Shown: piece after piece, positions 14,931 to 22,390 of the stretch | Position numbering within the stretch: position 1 is the first letter of the stretch | Layout of the letters: each line of letters starts with the position of its first letter | Origin: Aalborgiella sp043740415 | Lineage (GTDB): Bacteria > Pseudomonadota > Gammaproteobacteria > Burkholderiales > Burkholderiaceae_C | Assembly (NCBI GenBank): GCA_043740415.1 | Contig: JAYUCJ010000198.1 | Span: forward strand, 1 to 22,530 | Direction of reading: 5' to 3' | DNA length: 22,530 nucleotides | Translations under genes and position numbers: made by a program | The notes under the pieces: generated by a model | Database searches by the model: none | Told to the model about the DNA's origin: nothing | Seen by the model: the letters and a program-made list of their open reading frames with translations, nothing else

Positions 14931-16718
14931 TTAATCGTTTGCGTAAATATCCACATCTTTCGTTTCTTTAACAAAGAGCATACCGATCACAAACGTTATG
15001 CTGGCAATGATGATTGGGTACCACAAGCCGTTGTACATGTTACCGGTTTGTGCCACGATAGCAAAAGCAGTCGTTGGCAACAAGCCACCGAACCAACCAT
15101 TACCAATGTGGTAAGGCAAGCTCATGGATGTGTAGCGAATACGGGTTGGGAACAACTCAACCAGCATCGCTGCGATTGGGCCATAGACCATCGTTACCAA
15201 GAGCACCAAGTAAGACAAGATCAAAACAATCATCGGCTTATTTACCTTAGCTGGATCTGCCTTAGCTGGGTAACCTGCAGCTTTAAGTGCTGCAGACAAT
15301 CCACCGGCAAACGCCGCTTCTTTGGCTTTTACTGTTGAGCCCTTGGCATCTTTCTCGAAACCTGCCAAAGCGTCAGTTGCTTTCTTAAGATCTTCAGGCT
15401 TAGCGGCTGCAGCAGTCAAATCAGCAACTTTCTTTGTCGCTGCGTCTTTAGCAGCTGCAATATCTGCATCGCTGGTTTTGGTTGCGTCATAGCTGGTAAT
15501 AACTGTTTCACCAACTTTGATGCTTGCTGGTGTACCAGCTGGTGCAGCAACATTGTCATAGCTCACAGAACCTGCAGACAATTTTTGCTTAGCCACGTCA
15601 CATGAGCTGGTGAACTTCACAGTACCGGTTGGGTTGAACTGGAATGAGCACTCTGCTGGATCTGCAGTGACGACAACTTTGTTCTTAGCTTGTGCAGCAG
15701 CCAAATCTGGGTTGGCAGCTTCGGTGAGCATTTTGAACGCAGGGAAAAAGGTCAATGCACCCAATAAGCAACCTGCCATGATGATTGGCTTACGACCAAT
15801 TTTGTCCGACAACGCACCAAAGACGACAAAGAAAGGTGTACCGACAACCAAAGAAATAGCAACCAAAATATTGGCTGTTGCACCATCAACCTTCAGCGCT
15901 TGTGTCAAGAAGAACAAGGCGTAAAACTGACCGGTGTACCAGACTACCGCTTGACCAGCGACAAGTCCGAACAACGCCAAGATAACGATTTTCAAATTTT
16001 TCCATTGGCCGAATGATTCAGACAAAGGTGCTTTTGAGGTTTTGCCTTCTGATTTCATTTTTTGGAAAGCCGGTGACTCATTCATACTCAGACGAATGTA
16101 CACAGACACAGCCAACAACAAAACAGAGACCAAGAAAGGAATGCGCCAGCCCCAGTCAGCAAAAGCTGCTTCGCCGATACTGGTACGCACACCCAAAATC
16201 ACCATCAAACTCAGGAACAAACCCAGAGTCGCAGTGGTTTGAATCCATGCAGTAAAAGCTCCACGTTTTCCCGCAGGTGCGTGTTCAGCAACATAAGTAG
16301 CAGCACCGCCGTACTCGCCACCCAAAGCCAAACCTTGCAACATACGTAAAGCGATCAAAATCACAGGTGCTGCAACACCGATGCTGGCGTAATTTGGCAA
16401 CAAACCAACGATGAACGTTGAAACACCCATGATCAAAATCGTCACCAAGAAGGTGTATTTACGACCAATCATGTCGCCTAAACGACCAAAAATCAACGCA
16501 CCGAAAGGACGAACAATAAAGCCAGCAGCAAAAGCCAGCAAAGAAAAGATCGTGCGTGATGCAGGATCCAAAGCTGAGAAAAACTGGTTACCGATGATCA
16601 CTGCTAAAGTGCCATACAAGTAAAAGTCATACCATTCAAATACCGTTCCCAATGATGAGGCAAAGATAACTTTCTTTTCCTCAGCAGTCATGGGCTTGTT
16701 TGCTATTGCTGTTGCCAT
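14931..16718 (-). CDS. MFS transporter, metabolite:H+ symporter (MHS) family, with large loop insert
   Basis: A 595-residue inner-membrane proton symporter probably importing an organic acid or related small solute; the substrate cannot be read from sequence. FEWYDFYLYGTLA is typical of the MHS family (KgtP, ProP, ShiA). The MFS loop motif appears twice: GRLGDMIGRKYTF (about 78-90) and GALSDKIGRKP (about 301-311). ALGGEYGGAATYVAEHAP and LFPTRIRYTSMSLPYH are further MHS marks. Twelve membrane segments fit. Between segments 9 and 10, residues about 335-493 form an inserted hydrophilic Ala/Lys-rich region with two cysteines (357 and 373), expected on the periplasmic side. It explains the length against about 430-500 for ordinary members. 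ATG 16718 has GGAGA 7 bases upstream; an upstream GTG at 16748 is rejected. Confidence 0.9.
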   Translation of the reverse strand: MATAIANKPMTAEEKKVIFASSLGTVFEWYDFYLYGTLAVIIGNQFFSALDPASRTIFSLLAFAAGFIVRPFGALIFGRLGDMIGRKYTFLVTILIMGVSTFIVGLLPNYASIGVAAPVILIALRMLQGLALGGEYGGAATYVAEHAPAGKRGAFTAWIQTTATLGLFLSLMVILGVRTSIGEAAFADWGWRIPFLVSVLLLAVSVYIRLSMNESPAFQKMKSEGKTSKAPLSESFGQWKNLKIVILALFGLVAGQAVVWYTGQFYALFFLTQALKVDGATANILVAISLVVGTPFFVVFGALSDKIGRKPIIMAGCLLGALTFFPAFKMLTEAANPDLAAAQAKNKVVVTADPAECSFQFNPTGTVKFTSSCDVAKQKLSAGSVSYDNVAAPAGTPASIKVGETVITSYDATKTSDADIAAAKDAATKKVADLTAAAAKPEDLKKATDALAGFEKDAKGSTVKAKEAAFAGGLSAALKAAGYPAKADPAKVNKPMIVLILSYLVLLVTMVYGPIAAMLVELFPTRIRYTSMSLPYHIGNGWFGGLLPTTAFAIVAQTGNMYNGLWYPIIIASITFVIGMLFVKETKDVDIYAND

Positions 16719-16737
16719 TGATGCGTCTCCTATAGAT

Positions 16738-16761
16738 AAAAAACTCACCCCGATTGAGGTG
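16738..16761 (-). terminator. Terminator or attenuator hairpin just upstream of the transporter gene
   Basis: On the minus strand: stem CACCTC, loop AATC, stem GGGGTG (one G-T pair), then AG and six T. It lies about 135 bases past the end of the leucine operon and ends only about 8 bases before the Shine-Dalgarno of the transporter. It may be the operon terminator, or a conditional attenuator in the transporter leader. Sequence alone does not decide. Confidence 0.6.
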
Positions 16762-16894
16762 ATGACTGAATATCAACGAATCTACTGACCGGATTCTGAC
16801 AAAAAAAAATAAAACCACGCATTGCACTAGGGTTATCCCTTGGAATTCATGCGATATTTTGAATATTTTTTCAATTTCCTCTTGAAATTCTTTT

Positions 16895-17533
16895 TTACTG
16901 CCGTGCCGTGCCGACAGGTATTTTTAAAACATCGTTCCAAACCGAACCCGCAAACCAGGCATCTTGTTTTAAATACGCCGCCAACATGGGTAAAGCATCT
17001 AAACCAAAAAACAACTTCCCATCCACTTCAAGCGTTGGCACGCCAAAGATGCCCTTGCCGATCGCAGCTTTTGTATGCGCTTTCAACAACTCTTTCACTT
17101 CAGGCGCTTTGGGATTCAAGGCCGGTTTCAGCAAATCCATCAACGCTTGCAAACGCGGCAGGTCTTCAGCATCTTGGCCACCCTGCCAGACATGGTGAAA
17201 CAGCTCCTCTGTGACGTACCGATTTGGCAATCCTGTTGGGTTACTTGCCACCGCCAAACGCAACAAAGCCAAGGGATTGAACGGGTGCGCAGCAGGTAGC
17301 TGCATGTCTATGCCCATGTCATGCGCCAACCATTGAACCTGACGATACGTCCATTCGCGTTTCGGCTCAATCTCCGCAGGACCAAGCTGCCCATGGTGCT
17401 TCAACAACCCGGCAAAAAGCACCGGCTGATACGTCACCTGGTAGTTCAAACCTTCCAAAGCCGCTGGCAAGCGCTCAAACGCCAAATAGGCATAAGGCGA
17501 GATGACATCGAAATAAAAAGTGATGTGCTTCAT
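16895..17533 (-). CDS. 2-hydroxychromene-2-carboxylate isomerase family (DsbA-like) protein
   Basis: A 212-residue cytosolic thioredoxin-fold protein of the DsbA/kappa-GST type. The named activity is the glutathione-dependent isomerisation in naphthalene degradation, but many members have other unknown roles. Evidence is the start MKHITFYFDVISPYAYLAFE with the family Ser-Pro motif, an all-helical insert, and the C-terminal GIFGVPTLEVDGKLFFGLD with the cis-proline VPT. There is no CXXC pair. Last gene of the leucine/isovalerate operon, starting 6 bases after the DUF1289 gene ends. No naphthalene genes are near, so a thiol-linked or unknown role in acyl-CoA catabolism is more likely than the literal name. 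Confidence 0.88.
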   Translation of the reverse strand: MKHITFYFDVISPYAYLAFERLPAALEGLNYQVTYQPVLFAGLLKHHGQLGPAEIEPKREWTYRQVQWLAHDMGIDMQLPAAHPFNPLALLRLAVASNPTGLPNRYVTEELFHHVWQGGQDAEDLPRLQALMDLLKPALNPKAPEVKELLKAHTKAAIGKGIFGVPTLEVDGKLFFGLDALPMLAAYLKQDAWFAGSVWNDVLKIPVGTARQ

Positions 17534-17539
17534 ACAGAC

Positions 17540-17809
17540 TTAGGACAGCGCTAGTTTCGCTCGTTGTTGAATTCTGGACCAAATGCTACGTTTGCCGTCT
17601 TCACCTTCATCGCCGATGCGAGACCAAGCTACGATTTCATCAATCGTGCGAAAGCAACCTTCACACAAACCCGTAGCGCCATTCATGCGGCATACTGATG
17701 TGCATGGCGAAGGCAAAGGATCGGAACTTGCCAGTGCCATACCAGCCGAAGTCAACAGGTAGTCAACCCTCTCCAACTGGCTGGATTCTTCAGCGTCAGC
17801 ACCACACAT
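17540..17809 (-). CDS. DUF1289 domain protein
   Basis: An 89-residue protein of unknown function. The domain spans about 34-80: PCTSVCRMNGATGLCEGCFR then TIDEIVAWSRIGDEGE. Cysteines 36, 40, 49 and 52 have the C-X3-C-X8-C-X2-C spacing also found in the protein at 2813-3226. The start ATG at 17809 overlaps the stop of the HMG-CoA lyase gene by one base (TGATG), so translation is probably coupled. DUF1289 genes often ride with metabolic operons. A role in electron or metal handling is only a guess. Confidence 0.88.
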   Translation of the reverse strand: MCGADAEESSQLERVDYLLTSAGMALASSDPLPSPCTSVCRMNGATGLCEGCFRTIDEIVAWSRIGDEGEDGKRSIWSRIQQRAKLALS

Positions 17810-18729
17810 CAAACCGTCCTTTTGTTGAACAAGGCCTTTGCTGCGCGTGAATTCGTGGGTCGTTGCAAAAAGTCACTGATGAACTGACCCGCATCGATCA
17901 ATTTATCCAAGTCAATGCCTGTTTCTATACCCATGCCATGCAGCATATAAACCACATCTTCCGTTGCTACATTTCCTGTAGCACCTTTGGCATATGGACA
18001 GCCGCCTAGACCTGCAATTGAGGTATCAAATTGCCAAACTCCCATTTCCAAACTGCGCAGTGTATTTGAGACAGCTTGGCCATAGGTGTCATGAAAATGC
18101 CCTGACACACAGTTGATGTCGTAAACCGACAATGCAGCTTCTATCGCATGCTGTACTTTAAGAGGCGTACCCACCCCAATGGTGTCGGCCACGCCAATGT
18201 GCTGCACGCCAATGTCCTTCATCAAACGTGCGACCAACGCGACACTTTTGGGCGCAATATCGCCCTCATACGGACAGCCAACGGCGCAAGATATAGCGCC
18301 ACGAACCTGAATATTCTTAGCCAATGCAGCAGCGACAACAGGCCTGAAACGCTCAATACTCTCAGCGATGGAGCAATTGATATTGCGTTGACTAAACGCT
18401 TCGCTTGCGGCAGCAAAAACCACAATTTCATCAGGCCACTGCGTCGAAGGCGCCGCAATGGCTGCCTCAAAACCTTGCAGATTGGGTGTGAGCACCGAAT
18501 AGCGCACACCGCTTTTGCGCTTTATGCCAGCCATCACCTCTGAGTTATCCGCCATTTGCGGCACCCATTTAGGTGACACGAAGCTGGTGACTTCAATCTC
18601 GGTCAAGCCTGCGTCTTGCAGGCGATGCACCAATTCCACCTTCACAGAAGCCGGCACTTGCTGCTTCTCGTTCTGCAAACCATCCCGTGGCCCAACTTCG
18701 ACCAGTTTTACTTTTGTAGGCAATGTCAT
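17809..18729 (-). CDS. mvaB: Hydroxymethylglutaryl-CoA lyase
   Basis: It cleaves 3-hydroxy-3-methylglutaryl-CoA to acetoacetate and acetyl-CoA, the last step of leucine breakdown. The 306-residue length is normal. It is a TIM-barrel enzyme of the HMGL-like family: KLVEVGPRDGLQNE with the metal-binding Asp16, EVTSFVSPKWVPQMAD, HFHDTYGQA with metal-ligand histidines 211 and 213, and the lyase signature LGGCPYAKGATGNVATED with catalytic Cys244. ATG 18729 starts 13 bases after the carboxylase alpha gene. It is third of the enzymes in the minus-strand operon and shares TGATG with the DUF1289 gene that follows. Also called liuE or hmgL in other genomes. Confidence 0.96.
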   Translation of the reverse strand: MTLPTKVKLVEVGPRDGLQNEKQQVPASVKVELVHRLQDAGLTEIEVTSFVSPKWVPQMADNSEVMAGIKRKSGVRYSVLTPNLQGFEAAIAAPSTQWPDEIVVFAAASEAFSQRNINCSIAESIERFRPVVAAALAKNIQVRGAISCAVGCPYEGDIAPKSVALVARLMKDIGVQHIGVADTIGVGTPLKVQHAIEAALSVYDINCVSGHFHDTYGQAVSNTLRSLEMGVWQFDTSIAGLGGCPYAKGATGNVATEDVVYMLHGMGIETGIDLDKLIDAGQFISDFLQRPTNSRAAKALFNKRTV

Positions 18730-18742
18730 AAGGCACCCATTT

Positions 18743-20782
18743 TTACTGTTTCATTAATTTTAATAACTCCGCACCCTCAACCACTTGATCGCCCGGTTGG
18801 TACAGCAATTCTTGCACCACGCCATCTGTTGGGGATGCAATCGTATGCTCCATCTTCATCGCATCCATGACAGCCAGCGCCTGTCCTTTGACAACCGTAT
18901 CACCCGCTTTGACCGAGAATGACACCACTTTACCCGGCATGGGCGCGGTTAAACGTCCACCCTCTTCATGCGTCTCGCCAGCATGCTCAAGCAAGTCAAT
19001 TGCTATTATTTGAGTAGCACCTTTGGCAGTAAATATGCCGACTACATCGTTATTTTTATATGTTTTAGCAATGACTCTATGCTTTGAAAAGCTGATATCA
19101 AAACCAGCACCGGTGTGCAAGTAGCTCAAAGCACCTGAATCATCACCCACCGACAGATGCAAAGCACCATCATGCAGATATTGCAATTGTGCAGCAACTT
19201 TTCCACCATGAAACTCAAATTCAAAAGCTCTCGCATGGATGCCATGTGATTGCCAGCCATCTCGGTTGCTCCATGGATCGGTCCATGCAGTTTGACATGA
19301 ATCTGTTTGCGCACTCTCCGCATGCAAAGTATGAACGACTGCAGCAGCAACCGCCAATGCAGCACCCACAGGCTCTTGGTTAAACAACGCCGCCTGCTCA
19401 CGCGGTATCAAGCCCGTATCCAAATTCGCCTGCGCAAAAGAGTCGCTGCGCACGACATACCGTAAAAACTGCACATTGGTGTTCAAACCCACAATGTGCG
19501 TCTTTGCCAACGCATCATCCATCCGCGCCAAGGCCTGCTCGCGCGTCGCACCGTGCACGATCAGCTTTGCGATCATGGAATCGTAATACGGCGAAATCGT
19601 ATCGCCTTCGCGCACACCCGAGTCAACACGCACATTAACCGCTGAGTTGCCGCCAGCTGTCCGTTCAAAGGTGACATGCTCAGGCAAACCATAAACCCTC
19701 AACTGCCCTGTAGCAGGCAAAAATTGGTTGTCCGGGTTTTCCGCGCAAATCCGCGCTTCAATTGCATGACCGGTGATGCGCAGTTGCTCTTGTTTGAGAG
19801 GCAGCGGTTCGCCACTGGCCACTAACAACTGCCACTCTACCAAATCCAAGCCCGTGATCGCTTCCGTCACAGGATGCTCAACCTGCAAGCGCGTATTCAT
19901 CTCCATAAAAAAGAAATTCATGTCACCATTGGGCTGCTGCTCGACGATGAACTCCACCGTACCCGCGCCCACATAGTTCACCGCACGCGCTGCCGCTACG
20001 GCTGTCGCCCCCATTTGCTGACGCATCGATTCTGACAAGCCCGGTGCAGGCGCTTCTTCCAAGACTTTTTGATGACGACGCTGCACAGAGCAATCGCGCT
20101 CAAACAAGTACACATAGTTGCCCTGTGTGTCGCCAAACACCTGAATTTCAATATGCCGTGGGCGTTGCACGTACTTTTCAATCAGCACCGCATCGTCGCC
20201 AAAACTGTTGATGGCTTCACGCTTGCACGAAGCCAAAGCCGCTGCAAAATCTGTAGCCTTATCAACAATCCGCATCCCTTTGCCACCACCGCCCGCACTG
20301 GCTTTGATGAGGACGGGATAGCCCATGCCATCGGCCTGCTCCTGCAGGAAAGCAGGGTCTTGGTTAGCGCCGTGATAGCCCGGCACCAACGGCACGCCAG
20401 CTTTCTCCATCAACTGCTTGGATTCGGCCTTCAGCCCCATCGCTTGAATCGCGCTTGCCGGTGGGCCGATAAAAACCAAGCCTGCCGCTTGGCAAGCCGT
20501 AGCAAACGCGTCGTTTTCGCTCAAAAAGCCATAGCCTGGGTGAATCGCTTGCGCGCCCGTGGCCAGAGCGGTTTCGATGATTTTCTCCCAGCGCAGATAG
20601 CTCTCTTTAGGTGGACTGCCACCGATGTAAACAGCCTCATCGCAACTTGCCACATGCTTGGCGTGTGCATCTGCATCTGAATAGACGGCTACTGTTTTGA
20701 TACCCAGTCTGGCGCAAGTAGCGGCAACTCGGCAAGCGATTTCGCCACGGTTGGCGATTAGAATTTTTTTAAACATGGTCAT
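18743..20782 (-). CDS. mccA: Methylcrotonyl-CoA carboxylase, biotin-carrying alpha subunit
   Basis: A 679-residue subunit that carboxylates its own biotin with ATP and bicarbonate and hands the CO2 to the beta subunit, giving 3-methylglutaconyl-CoA. Order: biotin carboxylase (about 3-450; FKKILIANRGEIACRV, HPGYGFLSEN, KASAGGGGKGMRI, FMEMNTRLQVEHPVTE), a variable linking domain (about 470-605), then the biotinyl domain with AMKMEHT, biotin on Lys643. The start ATG 20782 shares one base with the beta-subunit stop (TAATG); ATG 20776 is the alternative. Residues about 571-595 are encoded by a copy of the dispersed element. It falls in the linking domain and leaves both catalytic domains intact. 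Pairing with mccB and mvaB points to methylcrotonyl- rather than propionyl-CoA. Also called liuD. Confidence 0.94.
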   Translation of the reverse strand: MTMFKKILIANRGEIACRVAATCARLGIKTVAVYSDADAHAKHVASCDEAVYIGGSPPKESYLRWEKIIETALATGAQAIHPGYGFLSENDAFATACQAAGLVFIGPPASAIQAMGLKAESKQLMEKAGVPLVPGYHGANQDPAFLQEQADGMGYPVLIKASAGGGGKGMRIVDKATDFAAALASCKREAINSFGDDAVLIEKYVQRPRHIEIQVFGDTQGNYVYLFERDCSVQRRHQKVLEEAPAPGLSESMRQQMGATAVAAARAVNYVGAGTVEFIVEQQPNGDMNFFFMEMNTRLQVEHPVTEAITGLDLVEWQLLVASGEPLPLKQEQLRITGHAIEARICAENPDNQFLPATGQLRVYGLPEHVTFERTAGGNSAVNVRVDSGVREGDTISPYYDSMIAKLIVHGATREQALARMDDALAKTHIVGLNTNVQFLRYVVRSDSFAQANLDTGLIPREQAALFNQEPVGAALAVAAAVVHTLHAESAQTDSCQTAWTDPWSNRDGWQSHGIHARAFEFEFHGGKVAAQLQYLHDGALHLSVGDDSGALSYLHTGAGFDISFSKHRVIAKTYKNNDVVGIFTAKGATQIIAIDLLEHAGETHEEGGRLTAPMPGKVVSFSVKAGDTVVKGQALAVMDAMKMEHTIASPTDGVVQELLYQPGDQVVEGAELLKLMKQ
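18998..19072 (+). repeat. Dispersed short palindromic element, copy 5 (in frame inside mccA)
   Basis: It starts AATTGCTATT and ends TTTTAGCAAT, so the ends are inverted repeats (ATTGCT/AGCAAT); the element is exactly 75 bases, or 25 codons. The core TGCTAT-N7-GTAGC, 17 bases, TGCCGACTACA aligns gaplessly with the other four. The line 19021-19080 is only 32% G+C by direct count, against 55% at 19381-19440 in the same gene. It is antisense to mccA, encoding VVGIFTAKGATQIIAIDL. Confidence 0.85.
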
Positions 20783-22389
20783 TACATCCTGAATACGCCA
20801 AAACGTGTTTCCGGTATCGATGCATTCATGGCCGCACTCAAACCCAGCGCCAAGACACGGCGCGTGTCTGCAGGGTCGATCACGCCGTCGTCCCATAAAC
20901 GCGCGGTGGCGAAATAGGGATGACCTTGCACCTCGTATTGCGTCTTGATGGGGGCTTTGAAAGCATCTTCTTCCTCGGCGCTCCATGCGCCGCCTTTGGA
21001 TTCAATGCCGTCACGCTTGACCGTTGCCAGCACACTGGCGGCTTGTTCGCCACCCATAACACTGATGCGCGCATTCGGCCACATCCACAGGAAGCGCGGC
21101 GAAAAAGCCCGGCCGCACATGCCATAGTTGCCCGCGCCAAAACTGCCGCCAATGATGATGGTGAACTTGGGCACGGCGGCGGTAGCCACAGCCGTGACCA
21201 TCTTGGCACCGTTGCGGGCAATGCCTTCGTTCTCGTACTTGCGGCCGACCATGAAGCCGGTGATGTTCTGCAAAAAGACCAGCGGCGTCTTGCGCTGGCA
21301 GCACAGCTCGATGAAGTGCGCCGCCTTCTGCGCACTCTCGCTGAACAGGATGCCGTTGTTGGCGACGATGCCCACCGGGATGCCTTCGATGTGGGCGAAG
21401 CCGGTGACCAGCGTGGCGCCGTAGCGCGCCTTGAATTCGTCGAACTCCGACCCGTCGACGATGCGGGCGATGATCTCGCGCACGTCGAAGGGTTTGCGTG
21501 GGTCCTTGGGGATCACGCCGTGCAGCTCCGCCTGGTCGAACAGCGGCGCGCGCGGCGGCACCAGCTTCATCTGTTCGGGCTTGCGCCAGTTGAGGTTGGC
21601 GATGCTGGCGCGCGCGATCGCCAGCGCATGCAGGTCGTTCTCGGCCAGGTGGTCGGCCACGCCCGACAGCCGCGTGTGCACGTCGCCGCCGCCCAGGTCT
21701 TCGGCGCTGACCACTTCGCCGGTGGCGGCCTTCACCAGCGGCGGGCCGCCGAGGAAGATGGTGCCCTGGTTGCGCACGATGATCGACTCGTCGCACATCG
21801 CCGGAACGTACGCGCCGCCCGCGGTGCAGGAGCCCATCACCACGGCAACCTGGGGAATTCCCTGCGCGGAGAGGTTCGCCTGGTTGTAGAAGATCCGCCC
21901 GAAGTGCTCCTTGTCGGGAAAGACTTCGTCCTGCAACGGCAGGAAAGCGCCGCCGGAATCGACAAGATAGATGCACGGCAGGCGGTTCTGCAGCGCGATC
22001 TCCTGCGCGCGCAGGTGCTTCTTGACCGTCATGGGATAGTAGGTGCCGCCCTTCACGGTGGCGTCGTTGGCGACGATCATCACCTCGCGACCCTCGACCC
22101 GACCGATACCGGTAATCACGCCGGCGGATGGGGCGCCATCGTCGTACATGCCGTGGGCCGCGAGTTGCGAGAGCTCCAGGAAGGGCGTGCCGGGGTCGAG
22201 CAGGGCGCGCACGCGCTCCCGCGGCAACAGCTTGCCGCGCGCGAGGTGCTTGCCTTGCGCCTCGGGGCCGCCTCCCTCCGCCACGCGCGCCACCTGGGCG
22301 CGCAGATCCTGCACCAGCTCGCGTAGCTTGCCGGCATTCGCCTGGAACGCGGGCGAGCCGGTGTCGAGCCGGGACTTGATCACGGGCAT
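20782..22389 (-). CDS. mccB: Methylcrotonyl-CoA carboxylase, carboxyltransferase beta subunit
   Basis: A 535-residue crotonase-fold carboxyltransferase that moves CO2 from biotin to 3-methylcrotonyl-CoA. Motifs are YLVDSGGAFLPLQDEVFPD, MGSCTAGGAYVPAM, NITGFMVGRKYENEGIARNG, FTIIIGGSFGAGNYGMCGRA and ISVMGGEQAASVLATV. The GFMVGRKYE and GNYGMCGRA forms are those of methylcrotonyl- rather than propionyl-CoA carboxylases. ATG 22389 begins the usual start (MPVIKSRLDTGSPAF, later GGGPEAQGKHLARGKLLPRE). It follows the upstream gene by one base. G+C climbs along the gene, from 62% at 20821-20880 to 77% at 22201-22260 by direct count. Also called liuB. Confidence 0.95.
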   Translation of the reverse strand: MPVIKSRLDTGSPAFQANAGKLRELVQDLRAQVARVAEGGGPEAQGKHLARGKLLPRERVRALLDPGTPFLELSQLAAHGMYDDGAPSAGVITGIGRVEGREVMIVANDATVKGGTYYPMTVKKHLRAQEIALQNRLPCIYLVDSGGAFLPLQDEVFPDKEHFGRIFYNQANLSAQGIPQVAVVMGSCTAGGAYVPAMCDESIIVRNQGTIFLGGPPLVKAATGEVVSAEDLGGGDVHTRLSGVADHLAENDLHALAIARASIANLNWRKPEQMKLVPPRAPLFDQAELHGVIPKDPRKPFDVREIIARIVDGSEFDEFKARYGATLVTGFAHIEGIPVGIVANNGILFSESAQKAAHFIELCCQRKTPLVFLQNITGFMVGRKYENEGIARNGAKMVTAVATAAVPKFTIIIGGSFGAGNYGMCGRAFSPRFLWMWPNARISVMGGEQAASVLATVKRDGIESKGGAWSAEEEDAFKAPIKTQYEVQGHPYFATARLWDDGVIDPADTRRVLALGLSAAMNASIPETRFGVFRM

Positions 22390-22390
22390 G

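Noticed and set aside
16719..16748. GTG start for the MHS transporter giving 10 extra residues.
   Set aside because: The Shine-Dalgarno GGAGA is correctly spaced for ATG 16718, and the extension would run into the terminator-like hairpin.
16865..16896. AT-rich hairpin AATTTC/GAAATT followed by T on the plus strand, near the end of the isomerase gene.
   Set aside because: The T-tract is on the wrong strand for the minus-strand operon and no plus-strand gene ends there.
20783..20986. Upstream extension of the carboxylase alpha frame by about 68 codons.
   Set aside because: It overlaps the conserved end of mccB, and the biotin carboxylase family begins at MFKKILIANRGE.
20920..22326. 468-codon plus-strand open frame opposite mccB.
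   Set aside because: Long antisense frames are expected in GC-rich genes; the product is His/Arg/Ala-rich and matches no family, while mccB is certain.
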